Shown: piece by piece, positions 1 through 6,226 of the stretch
How positions within the stretch are numbered: position 1 is the stretch's first letter
How the letters are laid out: each line of letters opens with the position of its first letter
NCBI GenBank assembly: GCA_964421865.1
Contig: CAYQZH010000262.1
Span: forward strand, 1-6,279
DNA from: SBAX01 sp964421865
Lineage (GTDB): Bacteria > Planctomycetota > Phycisphaerae > UBA1845
Direction: 5' to 3'
DNA length: 6,279 nucleotides
Program-made: the position numbers and the translations under genes
Notes under the pieces: model-generated
What the model was told of the DNA's origin: nothing
What the model saw: the letters and a program-made list of their open reading frames with translations, nothing else
Databases searched by the model: none

Positions 1-3000
1 TACCACCACAAAAACCATTGTGCGCCGCGTCGTTGCTCGAGCAAACCGGGGTGTTGCAGAGGCAATCCGCGTTGGAGGGTACCTTCGACGGGTCGCAGGG
101 GTGTCCGTTATAGTTCGGAGCGGGGAAGGTTGCCGTGGCACCCGAACAGACACCGTTGCTGGCGGTGTCGAACTTGGAGAAGTTTTGCGGCACGGTCTGC
201 GTCGGCAGGGCCACCGTCGCCACCGCGTTCCTGGGGTCGGGGTGCTGCAACTCGACCAACTCCACCTTGATGGCGACTTGGGCTGGCGTACCAGTCGCGG
301 TGCCCGCCAGCGCAACCCTGAACCTCAGGGACCGAGTGGTCCGATCGGGACTGACCGGATCGGAGTCCCAAACAATCCCACGCACCGCTTGCCCGCAGAT
401 CGTCGCATTGGGACCGAAGGTTGCAATTTGGATATTGGGCGGGAGCGGTGCGCCGGCAGAAATGTTATCGCCGCAGATGTCTCCGTTGAACTCGCCAGAG
501 ATTGTGACGTCCCCGTTAATCGATCCAGCGACCAGAATATCTCCAGACATGTCCCCATTAACCTCGATGGAGCCATCGCAGTTTTGCACTATGAAAAGGT
601 TCCCGCCCACCCCCGCCAGTTCGTCCTCGAGGTAGAGTGAACCAGTGCCCGCGAGGTTGCCGGCGATTAAGATAACGCCTTCCGAGAATGTGCTATAGTA
701 GTACAGTCGGACGGACCCTTTGCAGTCTCCAAGAATATTGATGCTGCCGCCCAGATTGGCGCCGGCGATCGTAATCCTTCCCGTAGACTCTATACTGGCG
801 AAATTCGCGGTGCCCAAATACGAAGCGAAGAGCAGTTCGAACTGTCCAAGCAGCGGACCTACGTTGATGACGCTGTTTCCTGCAGTCCCGCCGAAGTAGA
901 ACCGCAGAAAACCTGCAAGCTCGTGCCCGTGGAAATCGACGACCGCTCCATTGGCAAGCTGTCCATATACAGTGACTCCGGCGCCAAACGGGAGCCCGTT
1001 CGGGAGTGAAAGATTGCCGGCGAAGGTCTCTCCCCCTCCGTTTGTATTGAACACGACACTCTTCTTACCAACGAACTCGCCAAGGGTGATGGTCTTGTTC
1101 GCGGCCACGCCGCCTTTCACTTGCAGTGTGTTTACCTTCGGGATGGTGATATTCCCGTACACGTCGCCGCCGATGGTGAAAGATGCGACGCCGCCTTGCC
1201 CCGCCGACTCCTGTAAGACCAGGTCGCCCGTCAGGTCGCCGGCAATGCTGCCGCCGGAGAGACTGGACCACCCCGTCCAGTCTTGTTCTTTGACAAGGCG
1301 CATCGATTTAACGTTCGCCGCCCCGGGTGACGCGCCGTGGGCGACCGTCAGCCCGAAGTTCGCCGTGGTCAACGCTGGGTTGATCCCGATGTCCCCCAGA
1401 TTGGCCGGCGCGTTATCGGTTCGGCTCACCTGCGACCAGACCTTCCAGCCGTCGTTGCCGGTTACAAAAGTGACGCCGGGCTTGCTGGGGTCGGTCCCAA
1501 AGTCGAGGAAGAAGTCGCTGTTCAACTCGGGAGCATCGAGTTCGCCCCAGTTGACGCACACCAGCGGGCTATTCCCTCCGTTATCGCTGCACCGGCATCC
1601 CGGATCGGACGCACAATCCGCCACGTCCTCGCAGTCGGCATAACCGTCGCAGTCGTTGTCAACACCATCGTGGCACGTCGAGTTGGGCAATTCATTCGCT
1701 GAACGACAGTCAAAATCATTGCATGGCGTGCAAGTCGGTCCGCAGCAACCGTTCGGCGTAGAAGTGTCACAGTCCCCCCCGGTAGACTCGCAGTATGCAT
1801 TGCAGGCGCCAGGATTTACGCACGTATTGGTCGTGCATTCAACTCCGTCGTCGCAATCATCGTCCGAGGAGCAGACAATCGAGGTGCACGACCCGCCGCA
1901 GCATACCCCACTGGTGCACGCCGTGTAATCCGGCACGGGAGCGTGCCCGCAGAGCCCGTCAACGCAGTCATCAACGGTACATTCGTTTGCGTCGTCGCAC
2001 ACCTCGTTGGACGTGCAGGCGATCCAACCCGTCAGCACATGGTGGATCCAGCAGTGCTTCCGCCCCACCTGCTGCGAGGTGAACAGGCTATAGCAACAAT
2101 CCGGCGCGTAGCTCATGTAGTTCTCCGGCCGGGTCGGACCCCAGGGCGTGGCGCTGCACGAGTCCGTTCCGCCCGGCGGCGCACAGCTGTAGTTCACGGG
2201 GGTCGGGGCCGTGTCGGCGGCGAAATCGCCGGTCGTGTCTCCGTTCAATCCGTCCGCGCGCTCATAGCACGCTGAGCACGGGGGGTAGACCTCCTCCACG
2301 CCGTGGTGGGTGTGCCACAGACTCAGGGTATGCCCGCTCTCGTGCGTGAGCGTCTTCTGGGCTACGCTGCACTGCCCTTCGCCGCATTGCCCAACGCTGC
2401 ACTGCGCTTCGCCGCACAGACTTTCGACGCACCGGGCTGCGCCGAACGAGTAGAGGTCGACGATGATCCCGCCCATATTACCGAGGGCATCCGGGTCCCA
2501 CGGAAAGGTTCCGACGCCCAGGTAGCCGTCAATATCGACCACGTACACGTTGATTTGGTGAGCTGGATCGTCCGCATACGCGTCCTTCATCGCGAACTCC
2601 TCTGAGTCCGAGAACTCCCGGTACGTGCTGTTGTTGATGTATTCGGTGTTCTCCGCGAACTGAATGCGATACGGAGCGAAATCGGAGTTCAACTGAGTCA
2701 TCTGAGCGGCTACGTCGGACGATGTCGCGGCGCAATTCGTGCCGTCGGTGTTGCAGAAGATGTGGAGCTTGACGCGGATCTGCACGATGGGCGTAGAGGG
2801 GCCCGGGATCCACGAGTCGCGCACGGACGACGTATCGCATGTGCCCATCGTTGGGCATCCCGCCTCGGCGACAGCCCCCTGGTTGCCAACCTTGGCTGCC
2901 CATTTCACGTGTGTCTGACACCATTCGACCGGCTCGTCGGCTCTTGCGCGCGGGCACTCCCCCGTCCACTGTTTCGCCAAGATGGCGATAACCGCCGCCA

Positions 3001-3031
3001 ACAAGTAGCGGTGTTTCCGGTCTTTTTTCAT
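1..3031 (-). CDS. Secreted multidomain M43-type (pappalysin/cytophagalysin-like) metalloprotease, 3' end beyond window
   Basis: This is probably an extracellular zinc endopeptidase. The frame is open for 1010 codons from ATG at 3031 to the left edge, so the C-terminus is missing. Residues 1-31 form a signal peptide: basic start, hydrophobic core about 9-19, likely cleavage after A-R-A31. The catalytic domain spans about 82-335. Its zinc site is HESGHTLSLWH at 230-240 (ligands H230, H234, H240; base E231), with a family-like G-D-x-x-G-D-F-A-A-D-T stretch at 264-274, a Met-turn N-Y-M306-S-Y, and the F-T-x-x-Q-x-x-x-R tail at 317-324. These together match the M43 pattern. The usual metzincin Gly is Ser237. 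A Cys pentapeptide insert lies at 201-225. Residues 339-492 are Cys-rich, with two C-D-D-x-x-E-C-T modules and a MopE-like D-G-V-D-N-D-C-D-G at 455-463. Residues about 593-853 are Gly/Asp-rich and solenoid-like. A beta-rich segment and more cysteines follow to residue 1010. The start is supported by a strong Shine-Dalgarno. The protease call is secure; the substrate is unknown. Confidence 0.88.
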   Translation of the reverse strand, partial: MKKDRKHRYLLAAVIAILAKQWTGECPRARADEPVEWCQTHVKWAAKVGNQGAVAEAGCPTMGTCDTSSVRDSWIPGPSTPIVQIRVKLHIFCNTDGTNCAATSSDVAAQMTQLNSDFAPYRIQFAENTEYINNSTYREFSDSEEFAMKDAYADDPAHQINVYVVDIDGYLGVGTFPWDPDALGNMGGIIVDLYSFGAARCVESLCGEAQCSVGQCGEGQCSVAQKTLTHESGHTLSLWHTHHGVEEVYPPCSACYERADGLNGDTTGDFAADTAPTPVNYSCAPPGGTDSCSATPWGPTRPENYMSYAPDCCYSLFTSQQVGRKHCWIHHVLTGWIACTSNEVCDDANECTVDDCVDGLCGHAPVPDYTACTSGVCCGGSCTSIVCSSDDDCDDGVECTTNTCVNPGACNAYCESTGGDCDTSTPNGCCGPTCTPCNDFDCRSANELPNSTCHDGVDNDCDGYADCEDVADCASDPGCRCSDNGGNSPLVCVNWGELDAPELNSDFFLDFGTDPSKPGVTFVTGNDGWKVWSQVSRTDNAPANLGDIGINPALTTANFGLTVAHGASPGAANVKSMRLVKEQDWTGWSSLSGGSIAGDLTGDLVLQESAGQGGVASFTIGGDVYGNITIPKVNTLQVKGGVAANKTITLGEFVGKKSVVFNTNGGGETFAGNLSLPNGLPFGAGVTVYGQLANGAVVDFHGHELAGFLRFYFGGTAGNSVINVGPLLGQFELLFASYLGTANFASIESTGRITIAGANLGGSINILGDCKGSVRLYYYSTFSEGVILIAGNLAGTGSLYLEDELAGVGGNLFIVQNCDGSIEVNGDMSGDILVAGSINGDVTISGEFNGDICGDNISAGAPLPPNIQIATFGPNATICGQAVRGIVWDSDPVSPDRTTRSLRFRVALAGTATGTPAQVAIKVELVELQHPDPRNAVATVALPTQTVPQNFSKFDTASNGVCSGATATFPAPNYNGHPCDPSKVPSNADCLCNTPVCSSNDAAHNGFCGG
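1260..1283. repeat. Perfect inverted repeat (hairpin) inside the protease gene
   Basis: GACTGGAC at 1261-1268 and GTCCAGTC at 1275-1282 are exact reverse complements around a 6-base loop. One more A-T pair flanks them. On the plus strand the stem is followed by a T-rich stretch (TTGTTCTTT), so it has the outline of an intrinsic terminator antisense to the gene. On the coding strand it encodes D-W-T-G-W-S-S, and two Trp-containing motifs could produce the palindrome by chance. The structure is seen directly; any function is speculative. Confidence 0.5.
2357..2431 (-). repeat. Tandem 15-base repeat encoding five Cys-led pentapeptides in the protease
   Basis: Five consecutive 15-base units encode residues 201-225 of the metalloprotease. 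Each unit begins with Cys (C201, C206, C211, C216, C221) and ends in Leu (first unit) or Gln (other four). Units alternate between C-G-E-x-Q and C-S-V-x-Q. This gives a 30-base higher-order period: plus-strand 2366-2386 and 2396-2416 are 20 of 21 identical. The array stops four residues before the zinc-binding HExxH. The near-identity of the 30-base copies suggests a recent duplication by slippage or unequal exchange. Confidence 0.85.
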
Positions 3032-3038
3032 GACTTCA

Positions 3039-3046
3039 CTCCTTCC
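3039..3046 (-). promoter_or_regulatory. Shine-Dalgarno of the metalloprotease
   Basis: On the minus strand this reads GGAAGGAG, followed by a 7-base spacer and the ATG at 3031. It is a near-ideal ribosome binding site and fixes the start. The frame stays open further upstream, but this ATG is also the one followed by a signal peptide. None of the other genes in the window has a site this good. Confidence 0.8.
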
Positions 3047-3073
3047 AGGGAGGGAAAAGTTGGTCCGCCGTGG

Positions 3074-3079
3074 TATAAT
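3074..3079 (+). promoter_or_regulatory. Candidate -10 box for the 3109 gene
   Basis: A perfect TATAAT lies 30 bases upstream of the ATG at 3109, in the 77-base spacer between two divergent genes. The hexamer at the ideal -35 distance (3051-3056, agggaa) is a poor match to TTGACA. The call therefore rests on the -10 box and its position alone. No equally good box was found on the minus strand for the protease. Confidence 0.4.
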
Positions 3080-3108
3080 CGCCTGCTGGGCTCAATTGCC
3101 GATGCCCG

Positions 3109-3975
3109 ATGGGCGAACGAATGCGAAGGCACCGTATAATCCACGCGCCGGTCTGCCTGCTGCTGGCCCTCGCAGCAGCACCCGCGTACGCACAGGTGGC
3201 CTCGTGGGAGGGCACGTCCCTTCCAGAAGCGGATGGGTGGGACAGGAGCGCATTCTGTACCCCTGATCGCTGGATTGAAGGCACCTGGTTTCGGCAGGCG
3301 CTGGTCGCGGGCGAGTGCGGTCCGCCACCTGGCGGCGACCGGGACTCGTACCGACGGTCTCTTGAAGCCTTTAACGGTACAACACAGTTCTTCGTGGAGT
3401 TTCGGCTTGAGACGGACGGCGACAGGTCGGAGATTCCAGGCGGGGCGCCCGCCCTCGTCGCGATGGGCAACGTTTTCGGTGTCAACTATCACGTCACGGT
3501 CTCGCAGGACTTGGTCCAGTTCCTTCGGGATGCCGATCTTCCGATCTGGTTTATCGAGATCGAACCGGGCATCCCCCACACCTACCGCATCGAACTCTAT
3601 CCTGACCGCTACGCGTTCTACATCGATGCCTACCTGATCGACGTAGGAGTTTCCGAGGGCCGGTTTCCGGCCCACGACTCGGTGATCACGTGGCGCGGGA
3701 AATCCTGGTACCTCCCGTGCGAGAACGCTTGGGACTACATCCGATACGGCGTGATCCCGGTCGACGGCAGCGGGGATTACGACAGCGACGGGGCGCTCAC
3801 CGAGGATGATTTCTACTTCTTCCACGAATGCCTCACCAATGTTCGCCCCGGCATCAACGGCGGCCCGGCCAACGACGCCGGTCCCGGCTGCCGTTTCGCC
3901 GACTTCGACTCCGACGGCGACACCGATCTTTGGGACTTCGCCGCTTTCCAGAATGCCTTCGGGGAAGCGCCGTAG
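3109..3975 (+). CDS. Secreted protein with beta-rich (possibly LamG/ConA-like) body and C-terminal dockerin-like EF-hand pair
   Basis: This 288-aa exported protein has no assigned reaction. Residues 1-28 form a signal peptide: basic M-R-R-H-R, a Leu/Ala core at 15-24, and an A-Y-A28|Q cleavage site. The body, about 30-215, is rich in alternating aromatic and charged strands, including an F-F-V-E-F-R-L-E-T-D-G-D-R stretch and H-T-Y-R-I-E-L-Y-P-D-R-Y-A-F-Y-I-D near 160-180. That second stretch recalls LamG/concanavalin-type jelly rolls (inference; no catalytic motif seen). The C-terminus carries two calcium-loop motifs, D223-x-D-x-D-G...D234 and D265-x-D-x-D-G...D276. The second is followed by F-A-A-F-Q-N-A-F-G, as in dockerin type I repeats. 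The loops are 42 residues apart, more than in a classical dockerin, because of a Gly/Asn-rich insert. It is divergent from the protease. The start is uncertain: neither ATG 3109 nor in-frame ATG 3121 has a Shine-Dalgarno, and 3121 would still keep the signal peptide. Confidence 0.82.
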   Translation: MGERMRRHRIIHAPVCLLLALAAAPAYAQVASWEGTSLPEADGWDRSAFCTPDRWIEGTWFRQALVAGECGPPPGGDRDSYRRSLEAFNGTTQFFVEFRLETDGDRSEIPGGAPALVAMGNVFGVNYHVTVSQDLVQFLRDADLPIWFIEIEPGIPHTYRIELYPDRYAFYIDAYLIDVGVSEGRFPAHDSVITWRGKSWYLPCENAWDYIRYGVIPVDGSGDYDSDGALTEDDFYFFHECLTNVRPGINGGPANDAGPGCRFADFDSDGDTDLWDFAAFQNAFGEAP

Positions 3976-4213
3976 CGCGCTGAATTGGTCCGATGAGGGC
4001 TCATGGGGTTTGCGGGACGCGATCGCACCGTGCTCGCCTCCCCCTCTCTCGATGCCCGAACCGGATGCCCGTGAAGCTAACGGATCAGAGCATGCTGTCA
4101 AGCGCGAATTCGCCGGAGTACGACGGCGTAGCACGCGCCGAAGCGTGTAACCTCATGTTTGGAACGGGGTTGCCGACGTCAAAAAAACGAAATTTACCGC
4201 CAGAATTCCTGTC
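3976..4213. other. Gene-free gap between two dockerin-like ORFs
   Basis: No convincing gene is seen here. Short open frames exist (for example a plus frame from 3993 to 4241), but they lack a signal peptide, recognisable motifs or a ribosome binding site. The right end turns A/T-rich around 4180-4210 and contains seven consecutive A at 4181-4187. The plus frame of the downstream dockerin-like ORF is open back to a TAA at 4148-4150. The gap may therefore hold the decayed 5' part of that gene. No terminator was found after the stop at 3975. Confidence 0.45.
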
Positions 4214-4555
4214 ATGGGGAGCGCAAAGTGGACAGGCGTAGGGTCGTGCGTTGCGGCGTTCGACAACGGCCCGCCGGACGTAGTTGAGATCGTCCTGGAC
4301 CGGCCCATCCCCTACAACGCCACGACGCGCTTCACCTTCAACGACGGTGTGGCCGTGAATGCCGTGGAGTACACCTTCGCCCCCGGCGACACGGACGGCG
4401 ACGGCGCCGCGGACCTATTCGACTTCGCTGCCCTCCAGAACTGCTTTGAGGTCTCGCCCGTATCGGGTGCGTGCCTGGTTTTCGACCTCAACGCCGACCA
4501 CTCCATCGACCTCCGCGACTTCGCCGGGCTGCAGCGCGTCTTTACCGCGCCGTAG
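4214..4555 (+). CDS. Dockerin-like C-terminal domain protein, probably truncated or a gene remnant
   Basis: This 113-aa ORF has no known function. Residues 20-56 look like the last beta-strands of a larger extracellular domain (V-V-E-I-V-L-D-R-P-I, then T-T-R-F-T-F-N-D-G-V-A-V-N-A-V-E-Y). A dockerin-like pair follows: D59-x-D-x-D-G...D70 with F-A-A-L-Q-N-C-F, and D91-x-N-x-D...D102 with F-A-G-L-Q-R-V-F. Two Cys (77, 87) sit between the loops. The same ending occurs in the 3109 gene, so the two are of one architectural type. There is no signal peptide and no Shine-Dalgarno, and ATG 4214 is the only plausible start between the upstream TAA (4148-4150) and the conserved part. That is what a 5'-truncated copy would look like. 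Codons become strongly G/C-ending from about 4250, consistent with real coding ancestry. It could be expressed only if fused to an upstream frame by a frameshift near 4181. Confidence 0.55.
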   Translation: MGSAKWTGVGSCVAAFDNGPPDVVEIVLDRPIPYNATTRFTFNDGVAVNAVEYTFAPGDTDGDGAADLFDFAALQNCFEVSPVSGACLVFDLNADHSIDLRDFAGLQRVFTAP

Positions 4556-4657
4556 AGCCTCGTCAACCATGCTTCCCGGACTCTTTTTTCAACCGCCCAC
4601 CCCCTTCGCCAACAGCAATAGGGCACGTAAACCGCCGGGAGGCGTTGGCCGCGGGCG

Positions 4658-6226
4658 TCACCGGGCGGCACTCGCCGATTCGACGGGCGTGACCTTGGCC
4701 GTCAACCGGGGGGCGACATCGACGGGGATCGCCGCCCTCCTCGGCTTCCGCGGGCGCGACAGCCAGCCGATCAGGCAGAACCCGACGGCATAGAGGAGAA
4801 GAAAAACGCTGAACGCACGATGCGCTTGGGAGAAATAGATCAGAAAAGAGAACAGGGAATAGACGCCCAGGAGGACCTCCGCGATCCAGGTGTGATTGAC
4901 CGCGACCTGGTAGCGACTGACGGCCCGGGCGGCGTCGGCGCTCCCCGATTTCGGAGTGCGGACGAATTCGCCCCCCGATCGGAATAGTCCGCGAAGGACG
5001 CCCAGCGAGTTGTTGACGCACATCCCGCAGCCGAGGATGAGCATGGAGGGGATGGTCCGCAGACCCGACCAGCGGCCGCCCAGACTGTAGCGGGCATAGG
5101 CATAGATCAGCGACGGCGCGACCGCCGACACCGCGATCACCGCCCAGGCGATCCAGAACCATTTGCTGAAGGCCTTGCCGTGGGAGAAGACCAGCAACAT
5201 CGGGCGGGCGACGACGGCGAGCAGCAGCATCCACAAGGCCACCGAGTAGTGCGTCAGATGGAGCGTTGCTTCGACCTTCTCGGGCAGGGAAAGAGGGGCC
5301 CGCCAGATGCGCGGAAGCAGCTTGCGGGCGACTTGAATGGACCCCGTGGCCCACCGCCGCTGCTGACTCTTGAGCGCCCCGACCGTGGCCGGCAGTTCCG
5401 CCGGGCAGGCGAGGTCCACGCAATAATCCAGCTTCCATCCGGCGAGCTGCGCCCGATAGGACAGATCCAGGTCCTCGGTGAGCGTGTCGCCGCTCCAACC
5501 GCCGACGGCGGGGTCGTCGATGGCGGCCTTGCGCCAAACGCCGGCGGTCCCGTTGAAATTCATCATCAGCCCGTTCCACGCCCGCGCCCCCTGCTCGATG
5601 GCGAAATGCCCGTCGATACCCAGCGCCTGGGCCTCGGTGAGCCAGGACTCCTGGCGGTTCAAATGACTCCATCGCCCCTGGAGGCACGCCAGATCGGGTT
5701 GGGCCTCGAGAAGAGGAATCGCCTGGCGAAGGAACTCCTTGGGCGGAACGAAGTCGGCGTCGAACACGGCGACATACTCGCCCCGGGCCGACGCCAATCC
5801 CGTCGCCAGCGCTCCGGCCTTGTAGCCCGACCGGTTCGGACGGCGAATCACTTTGATGTCCACGCCGCGGGCGTGCAGTCGCCGGACGAGGTCATCGACG
5901 GTATCCCGCGTGGCGTCGTCGCTGTCGTCCAGGATCTGGATTTCATGGCGAGCGGGCGGATAGTCGATGGAGGCCGTCGCCTCGACCGCCCGCTCGATGA
6001 CGTCCCGCTCGTTGTAGATGGGAATCTGGGTGGTGACGATCGGCCAGCCGTCTGCCGGGTGATCGCGGTGATACGCAGCGATTGCGGCTTGCTGGTCACG
6101 TCGCCGCGATGCCGCTTTTCTGCGGAACAGGTAGAGCAGCACATAGAGGTGCAGGCCGTACACGGCCAGCGCCGTCGTCGCGGCGAAGAACGCCGCCAGC
6201 ACGATCCACAGAAACGTTTCACGCAC
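4658..6226 (-). CDS. Membrane family 2 glycosyltransferase, CslA/cellulose-synthase-like
   Basis: This inner-membrane processive-type glycosyltransferase transfers sugar from a nucleotide-sugar donor to a growing glycan or lipid. The 522 residues have an N-terminal membrane helix (about 5-33), a cytosolic GT-A domain (about 60-300), and four or five further helices (about 323-345, 354-376, 391-410, 446-466, 469-489). The motifs appear in order: Q-I-P-I-Y-N-E 67-73, L-D-D-S-D-D 99-104, G-Y-K-A-G-A-L 134-140, F-D-A-D-F 155-159 (metal-binding D156/D158), N-F-N-G-T-A-G-V-W-R 223-232, T-E-D-L-D-L 250-255 (catalytic base region D252), and Q-Q-R-R-W 288-292. The full D, DxD, D, QxxRW set is present, so it should be active. 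Motif wording is closest to plant CslA/CslC glucomannan or glucan synthases and their bacterial relatives. The sugar and acceptor cannot be told from sequence. The start is GTG at 6226; an in-frame TGA at 6236-6238 leaves no earlier start. No clear Shine-Dalgarno is seen. It converges with the 4214 ORF across a 102-base gap. Confidence 0.92.
   Translation of the reverse strand: MRETFLWIVLAAFFAATTALAVYGLHLYVLLYLFRRKAASRRRDQQAAIAAYHRDHPADGWPIVTTQIPIYNERDVIERAVEATASIDYPPARHEIQILDDSDDATRDTVDDLVRRLHARGVDIKVIRRPNRSGYKAGALATGLASARGEYVAVFDADFVPPKEFLRQAIPLLEAQPDLACLQGRWSHLNRQESWLTEAQALGIDGHFAIEQGARAWNGLMMNFNGTAGVWRKAAIDDPAVGGWSGDTLTEDLDLSYRAQLAGWKLDYCVDLACPAELPATVGALKSQQRRWATGSIQVARKLLPRIWRAPLSLPEKVEATLHLTHYSVALWMLLLAVVARPMLLVFSHGKAFSKWFWIAWAVIAVSAVAPSLIYAYARYSLGGRWSGLRTIPSMLILGCGMCVNNSLGVLRGLFRSGGEFVRTPKSGSADAARAVSRYQVAVNHTWIAEVLLGVYSLFSFLIYFSQAHRAFSVFLLLYAVGFCLIGWLSRPRKPRRAAIPVDVAPRLTAKVTPVESASAAR

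Noticed and set aside
951..1702. Plus-strand open frames over the protease gene (for example 951-1643 and 1337-1702)
   Set aside because: They lie antisense to a continuous protease frame that has motifs and a ribosome binding site. Their own translations show no recognisable domain.
3104..3114. GCCC-GAT-GGGC inverted repeat over the ATG at 3109 as a translational control hairpin
   Set aside because: A 4-base stem with a 3-base loop is expected by chance in GC-rich DNA. The true start may also be 3121.
3028..4134. Open frame of 368 codons on the minus strand opposite the 3109 gene
   Set aside because: It covers the whole plus-strand gene, has no signal peptide or known motif, and overlaps the start region of the protease. 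The plus strand carries a clear signal peptide and two EF-hand loops. It is a GC-driven shadow.
4553..4588. T6 run at 4583-4588 after the 4214 ORF as an intrinsic terminator
   Set aside because: Only about four bases of possible stem precede it (AGAG/CTCT with a long loop). There is no stable hairpin.
4630..4646. Small hairpin (AACCGCC/GGCGTT with a bulge, loop GGGA) as a terminator for the glycosyltransferase
   Set aside because: The stem is short and bulged, and only three T follow it on the minus strand. This is too weak to call.
4563..5687. Open frame of 374 codons on the minus strand, in another frame of the glycosyltransferase region
   Set aside because: It is Arg/Pro/Gly-rich with no domain. 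The other frame contains every family 2 glycosyltransferase motif and its membrane helices.
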